Notes: generated from the letters alone by a model not told the origin. DNA of 64,000 bases from Sthenelais limicola (GCA_942159475.1 OW804094.1:17357708-17421707), one strand, 5' to 3'. Shown: positions 42,334-55,565, counted from the stretch's first letter. Translations and numbers: made by a program.

Positions 42334-45300
42334 ATGGCCAACATGGCATCAGTTAGTGTTCGACTAAACCCGGCTGGAATAGTCCTAATAACTTTGTTTC
42401 TTGGATGTGCATTCATTTATATATTTGACATACCGAAGCTATTTAAATGTGAAACAAAAGTTGACATGAAAGAAATGTTGTCCATCGGAATTGAGCTTGC
42501 AGAGCGAGGAGGGACTAGAGTGAAAGAGGTTCGAGAGGCACCAGAATCAGGCCTGCGCCAAGAGACGAAAGGGAAAACTAAAGAAGGGGTTCTGGATGTC
42601 AAAACTGCTGGTGACATGAAATCCCACAGAGAAATGACCTACGGTTTCAGGAAAATGTATCCCGAGCTGAATGACAATGTGAGTACAAGTATAAGCCGCA
42701 GTAGACTCTACTTTATGTATTTTGCAATGATAACTTCCTCCAAAATTTGTCGACCTTTTAATTATTTTACACTTACACTGCACAGTGACAGTCTGAACTT
42801 ACTGAACTTTAACTAGGTTAGACTAGAATTTAGGACCGGGGGCGGGGGCGGGGTTTCAGTTATTTATTTATAGGCGTTTGGTGGGGGCAGAGTTCTCCTA
42901 GTTCCTTAAATAACTTATATCATGTGTACTTCCAACTTTCCATCTGATGCACCCAATGATAATAGATTTTTATATCCATAACTAGTCTAACTTCACTCTA
43001 AGGCAGATCTATTCTAGGCCTATGCAGTGTGTAAGACTAAAAAAAATATATACCAGTATGGAAAAAGAAACATTCTCTGTAAAGTGTAGACCATTCATAA
43101 CATAGTATTTTTTGTCTACTGTACAAGTAATTTAGTTATGTGTCGGCCCTATTTGGGTTTTTTCTCCCTGTAGTTTGTCAAGCTAAGGTAAAGTTACTAA
43201 AGATTAATATTAAATTAACAATAACATTGCAAACTTATTCAGACTATTCTATTAAAACTTACAAAGATTCAAGTTTAGCCAAACATGAGCTATACATTAT
43301 ATACAGTCTTCCCCATTTAATAATGCTGGCGTTACAAAATGGTTGTGAGTTATTACAGTACCGAGCCTGTCTAGACCAATTATAAGGAAGGCTTGTTGCG
43401 ACAGAAAATGGATACCGTACTGCTGGTAATATAATTGGCTCCGGGTCTGAGTGGAGCCCAACGTACACGTGTCATACATATAATATGGGCTTCATGTTGT
43501 CTCTGATTCTCTCCCTCTGTGGTTACTTCCCATTTAGACTCGATTTTATTGATTCCTGATTTCAAAGAGCGATATCTATATTGACTTATAAATAATAAAT
43601 ATATTGACCTATAATATCTATATTGACTACAATATATATATTGACTATAATATCGATTGAGCACAGACAACATAATATACAGTTGATGTAAGTCAATTCA
43701 TCTAATAATATAACACTATTGTGGTACTTTAATTATGCTAAGGCAGTCTGAGTGGATGCACTATTTGTATCTGTACCCTATATGACACTTGTACATGCTC
43801 GCCCAGCTGTTGCCTCCATGCTCTCGGTCCTACTGACTGTGAGCCCCTTAATAATGATAATAATTCATTGTATATAATTTAATAATATGTATTATGCCTG
43901 CATCCCTCTTGAGAGGTGCTATAAGTGGGGTGCAAAAAAAATTCATATAGTATGCATACTATATGAACTACTTTGTCACCAAGTTGGCTACTTTTTTCAG
44001 ATTTACACATGATACATTTGTGATTATACATCAAGTTTTATGCCCATATAATAAATTATTATATAGAATGGAACTCGCCAGCAATAATCGAAAATTTATT
44101 GGACTTGATGCGGACGAATCTCGTCCAATAAACTTTCGATTATTGCGCGCTCGGACCATTTTCTCTATATATATTATACCTCCCCTTGGACGACAGAAAA
44201 TCTTCAGACCATGCCAGACCAGGCATCTAGATTCGGTTGGGAAATTTTACAAATCACCATCACTAGCTGCATTTTGCTGTTTTTCCAAACTGTATTACCA
44301 AAGAAGTTCAACTGTCAATCAAAATGCCCAACACCCTTCAGATCTATAGTTAGATCTTCGGGTATAGCACTTACTGTAGTAATTTATATTGGATAAATTA
44401 TTGTTTATGTTTACAGCTGATATCGGAGGAGCATGAAACTGAACCTGCCGACTTGAGTAAGATAGCCAGCGCCAACAAGAACCGTCCTGAACTGAAGGAT
44501 CTGAAGAACCTGCCCGCTGTGCCTATCAGTGACGTCACAGTATGGATTGACCCTCTCGATGCTACCAAGGAATATACAGGTGCGTAGAGACCTTTAGCAA
44601 GTGCCCCCTTACTCTGAACCTATATATTTTTTAAAAACAGATTTGTATTGGTCAGAAAATTTCACAGTGTGATACCTTTCAATCTGCCAATATAACAATG
44701 TTTTAATTTAACGTTTTAATTTTAAATACAAACTATTACCCATAATTATACATTAGGAAGCGACTTCTACATTTACATTTACACAAAACAATCTTTCGTT
44801 AAATTAAGTTTACCTCAATACAACACAATGTTTTTTTGCCCTAGTAAAATATGAGAATAGAGAAAGAAATTGTTATCCGCCAAATGAAACAAACTGGTCA
44901 TCAGGTAATAATACACTCTTAACTTTTCACATGACTCAAAATAGATCTCTGAACTAGATATAAATTTCTTTTGGTCATTCTTTCAACATTTTCCTAGGTA
45001 CAGATACAAGTTCAATGCTTGTTACAAATTAGGTTTAAAATTTCTGCTTTTAGCAGGTCTTCCAATTATCCGTATGGTAGATCATTTACATAAAACATGT
45101 ACAAAACATGCATAGAGACCGATAGCCCCCTTATGCTGACCAGTAATCATTTTTATTTCGTAGTTCAAAGACAGAGAAATTGATATATCAGGAGATTAGG
45201 AAGATCTGCTATATTAATTATAATATTATAGTATAAGGCTTGTAATAACCAACACATCCACTCTGGTTGAAGGTTAGCTTAAAAGTGATTCTTTTATGAA

Positions 45301-48300
45301 CATAAGTCTACGCTGCCTCCTCCTATAGGTCGGCATCCTAACAACATAAAATGACATTTACAATTGCTGCTTTCCAACTGTTCCTATAGTGGGTCATTAT
45401 TACATAAAACATGTACAAAACAACAAATTTATAAAGTACTGAGAAAGGCCAATTAGATACATGGTGGAGAAATCCGTTCTTCCCAAGTATTTCCATTTTA
45501 TTGGGGTATCATACTAATAGCACATAGAACGTGGCAGAACGCTGTGTATGCGATTAGCTTATATTCATCTATCCCCACGATTACTGTAAACGTATTAATG
45601 TTTGCGTAGTATTTAGTTTAGCGCACCCACCTTTGTGCGCGAAAATAAATCCTGCGCGAAAGTATAAAGTGTAAGACTTCCTTGCTGCGCGAAAAGGTGT
45701 CAAAGTACTTAGTGCGCGAAAAGGTGTCAAAGTACTTGGTGCGCGAAAATGTATCGCGCGAAAATAGATATGTTTACAGTACCCATAGCTGACTGCCGTG
45801 ACGTCATCCATGTTTTGTGCTTAGATGTGTGCAGAACCTCCCTATTTTACATACAACGTAAATCAGCGATGGGTATGCGTATATAGATTTATTGCATAAG
45901 GGTCACCTGCTAAGGGTCTCTAATAATATCATTGTCTCCCCCAAAACTCAGCAGCTGGTAGTGATTGAACATTGGAAGGTGGTGAACATTAATCAACTTC
46001 TGATGAAGAGCTCTGCCTCTTGTGAACTGTGGGCATCTGTTCTGCTCCACCTCAGTGCTTTCTGACTGCGACATTAAAGGCCAGTCATGTGTATGACTGG
46101 CATTATGTATTATCCATTGCTAATATAATAGCTCTGTTAGTATTCGAAAAGATGCCTGATATATCTTTTATCACACCATGTGGTGTTAAACACTCACAAT
46201 AGGGGAGTTGCATAGCCGCCATTTTGAATCTTGATTCGCATGGAATTATGGGAATAATAGTACAGTATAAAATCTAAAGAACACATGCTATGTTCAGCGT
46301 GGGATATTTATCAATGCTCTAATGTCAATACCCATGTGTTATACATGTTTCAATAACACTTGACTTCATCTTTTCCATCATGCATTTGGTTTTCATAGAT
46401 CATCTATACAAGCTATGATATTGGTGAAAAGAATTTTGCAATTTTTTATAAAACTGTTGCCAAATATTTGTATATCAGACTTGAACTGAATCCGTCCCAG
46501 CATGCACTGTGACAGACATGCGCAGTGAGACATGCAACTCCGCTATTGTAGATGAAATTGTTGCTGGATTTTTTTATTCTAAATCTGTTTGCTGATAGTT
46601 GCCAATCTCTATTATTCTGGTTGCCAAGAGAGCCAAAGTGATATCTATCAGCATACTATCTGTTTAGATGATATAAAACTTTCTAGAGATTGCTACACAA
46701 GAGTACCTCCGTAGGGACAGTCACCTGTTACCATAGAGTGTCCAGACTGGATGGAAGCCAATCATGACGTCACAATCGGCGTGGCATGATCATGTATGCA
46801 TGTTAGTTAGCTGCGAGGGGCTCCCATCACCTCGTTCCTGTATATATAATACCCCTTTCACACTACACCCAGAAAGCGCTTTGAGGTGCTTTGGAGGTGT
46901 AGTCTGAATAGAACCGACTTGTAGAAAGCGCTTCCAAACCGACTCAGAAGCGAATTGGGTAATTCACCTCAGATAGGTGAATTATGTAAACCACTTCGCT
47001 TCGCTTCACTTTCTCAGTGCTAATTCTGGTAGTGTGAATGGAACCGAAGTGAAGCGAAGTGGTTTCTGACGTCATCGATCAGCTGTGTTGCTTATAAACA
47101 CATGGAAAAGACTACAGCGACTTCCCTGCAGTCTGAATAGAACCGACTTACTGAAAGGGCTACGAAGCGCTTCTCTGCTGCAGTATGAATGGTGCGCATT
47201 ATAGAAACCAGTTCGCAACGATTCGCTTCGGTTGTGTAGTGTGAAAGGGGTATAATATTCGTAAAGCTTAGGGCAGGGTGTTTCCTCTACCTAATAGATG
47301 GAAGGATAAATGGTTCCCGCGGCTCATTAAAAACCATTAAAAGTCATTAAATTCAGGTTTGCTTTTTTAATGATCATTTAAAGTCATTAAAAACGGAACA
47401 ATTGAGCACCTAGCTCGGGGAATCAAAGCAGGGATGCAAGTTCTCAGAACATAAATACTCCATTGTACACCTGTATGTAAAAACGATTGTAATATCTCTT
47501 TACTTTGTCTCTAAGAAGTCATTAAAGAAGTAATTACAAATCATGTAAATTAGTCATTAAATTCGATGTGCTCTGGGCCGCGGGAACCATGAGTATATTA
47601 CCCAGTTAGTGCCATATCAGCTGTGGGGCTCAAATAAACAACCTGATACCATATCTTGCAATGCAGATGCCCTCGGCCCAGCGTCTCTTGAGATATCCCC
47701 ACAGTGGTTATAATGTACGAATAATTGGTGGATGCGTTAGTGTTGTGTCGGTGCGTTGTGGTTGCTAAATCCCCCTAATGTTATTATTACTTATATAATA
47801 CTAGGAAGTGCACATGTCTTGTGTTTATTGTTGCCTATAGTGATATAATTGTTATTTTCCTGTGGGCAATACTTCCTGTGTTGATGAGAATTCCAAAGCG
47901 TAGTGTCAGTATAATTTACATTCCAAAAACAGAATTAATTGTCGTTCGTATCTTCCTCGAGACCCTGAGCGTACGTCTAATAGACGGAAGATTAATCAAT
48001 TCTAATATATTTTTAAGATGATTCTCTTACCTCATCATTGGTCCTGGGTATGACCATAAAGTGCCTTTCTGTTTCTGTCTCTTTTTCTCTGTCTCTCTCT
48101 CCCTACTTCTCTATCACTATTTCCTGGGTAAGATCATAAACTGCCTCCCTCTCAGCTCTCCCGCCCTTGATATAACCTTCAATGTGTTGATAATGGCGTA
48201 AAGCAACCAATCTCACTCACTCTTACATCATCATTAAGTTATGTAATATTTAACAGAACAAATTAATCGGAAAGTGTGGGGGAAATTTGTTTTATTACTT

Positions 48301-51300
48301 TGTACTCATGCAACTGGCGTCGTACATTGTGATGGGTCTCTGTGTGACTGAGGTGTGAATTAGAAAATAATGTAATTAACGTAAGACTATTATGTCAAAT
48401 ATTAAGTTTTATTTAATTAGGTTAATATTAAGAATTTATTCATATATCAATGGCTCAGTGGCTCTTTCCCCTAGAAATCCTTATTTCCCAACTCTGAATT
48501 GCCATCTGTCGTATCTAATGTAATTCACCAGGATATCTTTTACTTTGTCTTCAGAAAATAACTTGCTGTTAGTGCAGTAGCTTGGGTCCAGGTTTTTAAA
48601 CCGTTTTAAACAGTCCCACACGGGGTATTATTTCATGTTATGTTAACTATTAGAACACTTACTGGTTATTTTTCAGTTTCTCTTTTGCTGTTCCCCTTAG
48701 AACTTTTGACAGATATTTCTCTTTTATTCCCCACAAAATACGCTTCTATCTTTCGCGGTACTCTCACTCTCCTCCCTCCTTCCATCTCTCTCTCTCTCTG
48801 TCTTCTGTTTTTCTCTTCAGTCCTATTGTTCACGTATATCATGCACAATAATTTCAAACTACTATCTCAACCTTACAGTCAGTTAACTCCTTCATGCACT
48901 ATGAAGTTTTGATGAAACTGTCAGCCCTTTAAGTTTTCAGTCCAGGAGAATATGTGGCACCAGGATATCGTCACAACAGGAGAAGTCTTGGGCTATTTAC
49001 TTTACTAAACATAGAATGAAGTGTTTTTGTAGGCCCACCATCCCGCCCACTATTCTCATTGCACACCATCCCGCCCCCCAACCTCCAAAATCGTTTTATT
49101 TTATGTTATATCTATGTGGAAAACATCGGCGTCATCGCCCATGTTTTGCACATCATACAGTGGCGCTACCTGGTGGGAGAGTGAGAAACCATTCTCCGAG
49201 TTTACCCGAACGTTCATGCCGAGTCATGCCTAGCCTACAAGCATGGTCATGGCTTTCAAGTTTACTTCCAAATGTAGTGTGAATGCGAGAGGTCTGTTAT
49301 GCAGTAATTATACTAGTAAGACCTTAAATTTTTCGGTGAAATGTCTCTTAAAATCAATAAGCTTGAGACTGGGACAGGTTTGAAGTGTGTGTACATATGG
49401 GAACGTAGGGATTTTTGGAAATTATTTGCAGATTTCCGCAATAGTGTTGGGCCAATGAGCTTGGGTCGTTGCTGAGCTGAGGTTTTTTATGCATGGCATT
49501 GCCACTTGGCAACTTTTCGTCTAGACCCAAAGTTGAAAGAGAGTCCCTTTAAACGAAGTGAGTTCATCTCGCTTCAAACCGCAAAGTGCCATTATAATTC
49601 CATTAAGATTGCAAAATGTTATGATATTCCCATTAAAACGCGTTCTATGCCAAGAAACCGATTAGCGAAGTAGACTGACATTTCATTCTTATCTGATCTA
49701 AGGGTTTGAACCTAGAGTGTTTTACCATTTTTTGTTACTCATTTGAGGCCAATAACAGCAGTTGGTAGTTTCTTTTCTCCATCTGAATTAATAAATAACT
49801 TGTTAATCTAATGGATCATGTCACTTTTGTTGCAGAGAAACTCTTGAACTATGTGTCTACCATGGTGTGTGTAGCGGTCAAGGGAGTTCCAGTCATTGGG
49901 GTCGTGCATTTCCCCTTCTCAGGAGTAACCTGTGAGTAATCTCCCAGTGTTGGATGCTCAACACAATGACTTTATTCTATAGTAAACTCTACTCTCTAAT
50001 AATTATGAGTTCTTGTATGGATCAGGGCGTCAGAAAATGTACAAACGGCAGCTCTATACATTGAGTAATTTCTGCTAATTAGACGTGGTGAATACAGTGG
50101 AACCTCGCATAAAGTCCACATCTATAGAGACCATCCCTCTATTGAGACCAGTTTCTCTCAGTCCCCAATTGCTTTTATCTTATTAGATCAGCCCCTCTAA
50201 TGAGACCACCTCGCTATTAAGACCAGTTTCGCTCAGTCCCAAGGATTGTCTCAATAGAGAGGTTCCACTGTATAAGTCAAACCCCCCCTCCCCCCACACA
50301 CACACTTTTCCCTCTTGTTAAAGAATCCCGTTTTGCCGGTCTCGAATTATTCCCCCTTATTAGATGTAGAGCCCTCTAAAGAGACCACCTCGCTATGAGA
50401 CCAAAAATCATTCAGTCCCAAGGGTGGTCTTAAATGACTTAATAGAGAGGTTCTACTGTACTTAAATAAAGATGTTTATTTTCAGCATTTAATGATTGCG
50501 TTATTAGGACAATGGAACATACTATTCATGATAATATAATTTAAATCATATCATATGCGTCAAGGCGTCAGAACATGTACAATTTGCGTTCATAAATAAC
50601 CCAAATTAAAACAAAAATGGCGTTCAGTTCAACATAACGGAACGCTATACCAAATATACTCAGATGTACCTAGTAGTCTATTGAGACCACCCTTGGGACT
50701 GAGAGAAACTGGTCTTAATAGAGGGGTGGTCTCTATAATGAGGTGGTCTATATGTGAGCTTCCACTGTATTGTTACATTGCCTTTAATAGACACAAATTA
50801 AACATACCTCACATACAATTACGCCTACAATCACTATGTTGATTTTTTCACTTCATTGTACAGACTGGGGTATGTTGGGGGCAGGATACTCCAGTAACAT
50901 CCATGCTCCGTCCAAGAAGGAGCACCCAGAGACTGAGCCTTACAAGGTGACCATCTCCCGCTCTCACACCGGCGATGCCTCCCAGGTTATAAAGAAGTCC
51001 ATTGGCAACCAGACTGAGCTGGTTCTTGCAGCTGGTGCAGGTAGGTGTAGTATACTTCTCTCTATTCTATTCAATACATAGATTTCACTGACGTCACGGC
51101 GCTCGCCATGTCTGGGGTCCAATTAGATGCCTATGCATGCTGCGATACTTGAAAATACCGTTTTCTGGCTATTTTAACCTTTACTAGTTTTCATCTGTCT
51201 CAACAATACCTTCATGATAGGTTAGATAACCTGCCTTTAGTGCAGTATTACCCAAGTATCGAGTCTTGTGAGGTTTATCAACTTTGTTTTGATAACCGCG

Positions 51301-52558
51301 CCGTAGACGGCAAGGGTATCGTTGACCCGAGACATGGCGGCCAGAAGGATTCCCCAGCCTACTGGGTGACGTCATGTGAAATCTATGTATAGGGGAGTTG
51401 CATAGCCGCCATTTTGAATCCTGATTCGCATGGCATTATGGGACTAATGGTACAGTTTATAATCTATAGGAATTATGTCAAGTTCAACATGGACTATTTA
51501 TGTTCTAATGTCAATATCCATGTGTTTTACATGTTTCCATATCACAAGTCTCCCATCTTTTCCACTATGCATTTGGTTTTCATTTATACAAGTAGCAGCA
51601 TTCTTGCTCTGATCGTACAGTCCAGTCCAGAAAGCTATATTCCTCGAGCTTGCAGTTCACCGCATACAGCGATAAGCTTATATATATATTATATGTATAT
51701 ATATAAAGATTTGTATTCAAGTTGATCAGTACAGTTACATGCAATGGACAGGAGCCTCTGCTTAACCACAAGGCTAAGACTAAGGTGGGAATCACCTGAC
51801 CCCTAAAAGTTAGGGGTTCATTAGAGCTTTCTACTACTGACTGAGTACGTGATCTTGGATCTCCTCCAAGATGTTCCATAAGTTGTGTCCACTCTGACTG
51901 GCATCCCTGCATGAAAAAACACCTAACACAATTTTGTGAACATGAATAAGAAGGAGAGCCATCATTGCTCATGCTGAGCGGCATTTTGTTTTTAGTTAAA
52001 TTTTATTTGAGTCCAATTTCAAAACATCGGTATCCCATGAAATATCGTACATACCCAATCGATCTATTGTTTAATTAATTAATTGTTACCACAATCTGTT
52101 GTTGAACATTGTGTTGTGTCCAACTTGAACTATAGCACGGCCTTCAACTACGACACCACCTTTAACTAAACATTTATTTTTCAGGCTACAAAACGGTGCA
52201 GGTAGTTAAGGGAGACGTAGACGCTTACGTGCACGTCACCAACATCAAGAAATGGGATCTCTGCGCGGGAAACGCCATCCTGCGCGCGCTGGGCGGTCAG
52301 ATGACGACGCTTGACAACCATAACATCCAATACACACGTTCCGGTTCCGTTGTCAACGACCGCGGCGTCCTAGCAACGCTAAACGGCCACGACCTGCTGC
52401 AAGGCAAGCTCAAGCCCAATTTTGACGTCATGAAAGCTGCAGAGAAGCCCAAGTCACATCGACACAAGCGTTCTGACGTCATGCCTAAGAGACCCAAGCC
52501 TTTTTTAGCTGAAGATATAGATTCAGTGAAAGAAAAGTCACAACGCGTTAACTCCTAG
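42334..52558 (+). CDS. BPNT2: Golgi-resident PAP phosphatase (inositol monophosphatase domain protein), complete, 5 exons
   Basis: Exons are 42334-42678, 44417-44579, 49836-49931, 50864-51040 and 52185-52558; phases join cleanly (0,1,1,1) to give 384 aa, against about 359 in human BPNT2/IMPAD1. A short N-terminus is followed by a membrane segment at about residues 13-32 (type II signal anchor), then a stem and the Li-sensitive metal-dependent phosphatase domain: KTAGDMKSHREM (89-101), the metal-site acidic pair in SEEHE (118-122), VWIDPLDATKEYTE (157-170) with the DPLDAT signature, SRSHTG, and KKWDLCAGNAILRALGG (282-298) with the second WD motif. The enzyme hydrolyses the sulfation by-product 3'-phosphoadenosine 5'-phosphate to AMP in the Golgi lumen. 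A basic C-terminal tail after about residue 340 (SHRHKR, PKRPKP) is longer than in vertebrates. The start ATG is the first in frame and lies 85 bp downstream of a TATAAATA. The gene diverges from UBE2W. Confidence 0.94.
42841..44050. other. BPNT2 intron 1, mostly unassigned
   Basis: A G-rich run at 42838-42852 and TATATTGACTATAATATC-type short repeats near 43600-43650. A GGTGC tail motif lies at 43915. No exon signal. Confidence 0.4.
44060..44170. mobile_element. Family J fold-back element
   Basis: TAGAATGGAACTCGCCAGCA and CGCTCGGACCATTTTCTCTA frame arms that pair as AATCGAAAATTTATTGGAC / GTCCAATAAACTTTCGATT. Confidence 0.7.
44640..45580. other. BPNT2 intron 2, retroelement-tail scraps
   Basis: AGCAGGTCTTCCAATTATCC at 45053 and CTTTCCAACTGTTCC at 45370 resemble the AGGTCTTCCA tail. 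ACATAAAACATGTACAAAAC occurs twice (45090 and 45404), suggesting two related fragments. Confidence 0.4.
45582..45781. mobile_element. Family H MITE
   Basis: TACTGTAAACGTATTAATGT to ATATGTTTACAGTA. GCGCGAAAAGGTGTCAAAGT is tandemly duplicated inside this copy. Confidence 0.85.
46200..46545 (+). mobile_element. Family B MITE, complete
   Basis: TAGGGGAGTTGCATAGCCGC to ATGCAACTCCGCTA; flanked CACAA on the left and TTGTAG on the right. Confidence 0.88.
46851..47251. mobile_element. Long inverted-repeat element (CCCCTTTCACACTAC ends)
   Basis: ACCCCTTTCACACTACACCC and TGTGTAGTGTGAAAGGGGT are inverted, flanked by ATAAT on both sides (possible 5-bp target duplication). GAAGCGAAGTGG / CCACTTCGCTTC arms repeat inside. 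Confidence 0.85.
47310..47590. mobile_element. Inverted-repeat element (TGGTTCCCGCGG ends)
   Basis: TGGTTCCCGCGGC at the left and GCCGCGGGAACCA at the right. The interior repeats AAGTCATTAAA motifs. Confidence 0.75.
47600..49519. other. BPNT2 intron 2, no exon found
   Basis: Holds SINE-like tails at 48045-48065 and 48121-48226. Pyrimidine-rich tracts near 48760-48820. Nothing else recognised. Confidence 0.4.
49520..49720 (+). mobile_element. Family L element
   Basis: GTCTAGACCCAAAGTTG to TTTGAACCTAGAGTG; lies 115 bp before BPNT2 exon 3. Confidence 0.75.
50020..50768. mobile_element. Mosaic of family A and family M fragments
   Basis: Order: A fragment 50020-50091, complete M 50092-50273, C-rich/CA spacer, partial M 50310-50460, A fragment 50555-50665, partial M 50672-50768. 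M ends TACAGTGGAACCTC and GAGGTTCCACTGTA are intact in the first. The complete M follows an A fragment without spacer, suggesting insertion into it. Confidence 0.7.
51074..51390. mobile_element. Family G MITE, abutting family B
   Basis: ATACATAGATTTCACTGACG to GACGTCATGTGAAATCTATG. TGACGTCA at 51089-51096 and 51367-51374. The element starts 34 bp after BPNT2 exon 4. Confidence 0.88.
51389..51595 (+). mobile_element. Family B MITE, 3' truncated
   Basis: TAGGGGAGTTGCATAGCCGC shares its TA with the end of the family G element; the match stops after GCATTTGGTTTTCAT. Confidence 0.8.
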
Positions 52559-52692
52559 TCCCATGTGTAATATGATATAAGTTTATTCTGGTGTAAATAT
52601 TATATACATACTTGATGACGGTGGAAATTTGTGATACAGCTGTTTTAGAGTGGAATATTTACGTTTCATATTCGTGGGAGGTTCACTTGTAA

Positions 52693-52932
52693 ATGGGTCA
52701 GATCTTCAGAAAATGTACAATTCGCCTTCACTAATGCTCTCAAATAATCCACAATTAAGACAAAATTGAGCTTCAAAATGCAATTTAACATAAGCAAGCA
52801 AAACAGATACAATAAATCAATGCGATACTAAATATACTTAGATATATATACCCGGTATTTTTCAGTCTAATTTAGCAAAATTTCCTAGATTTGTAGAGCT
52901 GTCAATTGTACATTTTTTGAAAAACTGACCCA
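52693..52932 (-). mobile_element. Family A MITE after BPNT2
   Basis: TGGGTCAGATCTTCAG to TGAAAAACTGACCCA. It lies 135 bp past the stop codon, so it may sit in the 3' UTR. An AATAAA at about 52811 lies within it. Confidence 0.87.
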
Positions 52933-54482
52933 AATGTGCGCTGCCAATCCTGGAAACACCAAAACGCAAGAGGTTTGTGCGAGAGAATTTTGAGTAGGAA
53001 TTGTCAAAGATTATAAAAGGTTCAAGGGCATGAACATTTTTCTGAAACATGACCATTATTTGTATTCTGATTTTGGACAAGTATATTCTTAATAAGAATC
53101 TCAAAACCCCGTATTTCATGTCTACCTCGGATCCCAAGGGCTCCTAGACGATTTTAGATTCAGTTGTGGCCTTCCTTAGACAAAACCTAGCATATTTATT
53201 TAGTTGTTTTTTCCTTTGTCCATTAATCCATTAAAGGTCATAGAAACCACGGAAATCGGTACTGAAAATTAATCTTGAGAATGGGCCCCGAAAACCAGCA
53301 TTATCCCCAGGGTTGGCAGCCCTGTTTATCATACTGTAGATAGTGGATACTATACTAATCTGTCAGTGACAGTCTATAGGATATTTTCAGATAAGAATAC
53401 AGTGAAAATGTGATGTAATATCTGAGTACTTTAGTGGTGAAACCATATTAGAATGGGATTTAGTTGGTTAGACGGGGAATATGTTGTTTCTTACATAGGA
53501 AACAGACCAACGCTTAAATCATTGAGCAGGAGTTTTATAATTTGCTGGTAAAATAACAGCTGAGTTCTTTGTAGTCAAAATGTGTTCGTGAACACTTTAT
53601 AAAAGAAGAGGCATACTTAGAAATTGTCATACATCGAACCCTTCGAAAATTTCCTAAATTACTGATGTCATATTTTGCTAAAAACAAATTTTGGCTTCGA
53701 GGGATTTTTTCCTTATAGATTTTCCAAAGTGATTAAAATTATTACTAAGGAGATTCTAGTACATGTATAACGATTCTAACGTATCAGATTTGAGGTTTTC
53801 TTATTTAAACTTTTCATGAAATTATATGTAATTGAAGAGGGAAAAATGATATACTCTAAATGTATTCTGAATATGATATGAAATGTGCTTGATCGCCATG
53901 ATATTGAATATTGTGAATTGTACAATACACTGTTTCCATGACTGGTCTACATAATGCAACTAGTGAGGTTGAGAAGCTGGCTTCCTTAAACATCGTGAAA
54001 GATAACGGAATTTACGTACAACTACAGGTAGTTATTGGGGGACCTCTACATGCCCCCAATAGAAGACACCTAAATCTCAATAAATCTTGACATGATATAA
54101 CTGTTTTATACGTTTATGTCATCCATTGATGGAACTTTCTTCGTGTGAATAACTTAACAAAATTGTTTTTCTTGCATATCTTATATATCCCCTAGTTCCC
54201 CATCTAAATGTTTCATCTACTGCTTACTGTTACATGTTTGATATCACAAGTAATATCTTTTATTGACAAAATAGGGAAGAAATACATTTCTGAGATTTTG
54301 AAGGCGTATGTATCGGATAAAGTAAAACCTGGTTTACAGACAAGCCTATATTTTCTACTTCTATACTGCAAAGTGACTCGTGCCCTGTGCTAAAGGTGAC
54401 CCGTGCAACTGTGCCAGTGGTAGAGGATTTCCCTAAGAACTATCCTCAGTAGAACTCGTATCCTCGGTTTTAACGAGATATT
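52933..54482. other. Downstream of BPNT2, nothing recognised
   Basis: AT-rich. AATAAA near 54079 is a possible distal poly(A) signal. No ORF of note and no repeats recognised. Confidence 0.4.
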
Positions 54483-54720
54483 TGGGTCAGATTTTCAGAT
54501 AATGTACAATTGGCAGCTGTACACATTTAGTGAATTCTGGTAAATTACGCTGCAATTTGGCCAACACTGGGTAAATTCGAGTATATTCGGCATTGCATTG
54601 ATTCTAGCAATCTGTTTTGTTAGGTTGGACTGTATTTTGAACTTTGATTTCGTCTGATATTTGGGTTATTTGAGAAGATTGGTGCAGGTGAATTGTACAT
54701 CTTCTGAAAATGTGGCCCAT
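54483..54720 (+). mobile_element. Family A MITE, complete
   Basis: TGGGTCAGATTTTCAG to CTGAAAATGTGGCCCA. Confidence 0.87.
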
Positions 54721-54853
54721 TTAGGTGTGTCCGATAGATTCGATATTTTGATTAACTACGGGAACTTTAGAGATGGTGAACAACTTATGTGAATTTACAT
54801 GTATTTCCAAATAACCCTCACCTTTCTTTTTAATCTGAGCCTATCCGTCTCAG

Positions 54854-55057
54854 TAGGGGACTTGCATGTATGCCATTGTGGCTCTTGATTTGCAAGGAAT
54901 TATTCGAGTCCAAACTAAAAAAAAAACAATCCATAGAACAGTATATGGCTGAAAATATCCTGGCTAGTTTCGATCAAAATGCTGCTTAATATGTGTATGT
55001 CAGATTCAAAGTGAATCCATCCCAGCATGCACTGTAAGACACATGCGCAGTCGCCTA
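54854..55057 (+). mobile_element. Family B MITE with internal deletion
   Basis: TAGGGGACTTGCATG to ACATGCGCAGTCGCCTA; about 140 bp of interior is missing. Confidence 0.7.
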
Positions 55058-55565
55058 TTGGTACTAAACGTAGTTTGATCAGTAATGTGACCCGACTATG
55101 ACCTTTAAATATCTCTAATATTAATACTATCGATATTTCCCCATTGCATCATAATAAATCGCCATTACCATTATTCGAATTGCTAAATGTATGTACTATA
55201 TTATAATGAGGTATAGTAGGCTGTCGAAAGAATTTACGGCTTCTTTGATATGATTATACTTACAAAAAGTTATCTGCACTTACGATTGCATGTCCACATA
55301 ACTAGTTAGTGTACTGATCTGGGACCATTGTTAGTTGCCTTGTGTGAGTTGATCAAGGGAGTAAGACTAACTCCCTCGTTTATCACGAATAGCTGTGTGT
55401 ACATATAAGGAAGAAGTATGACATACTCACTGAAACATCTCTCGACAACCGATGAAAAGCAAAGATCAGAGTTGGGGAAACTTAAAGAAGTAATTCAGGA
55501 TCGATTTTACAACTGGTAGTAACTGAGTAATTATTGGTTTCTTTGTTATTGGACTGATAGATATA

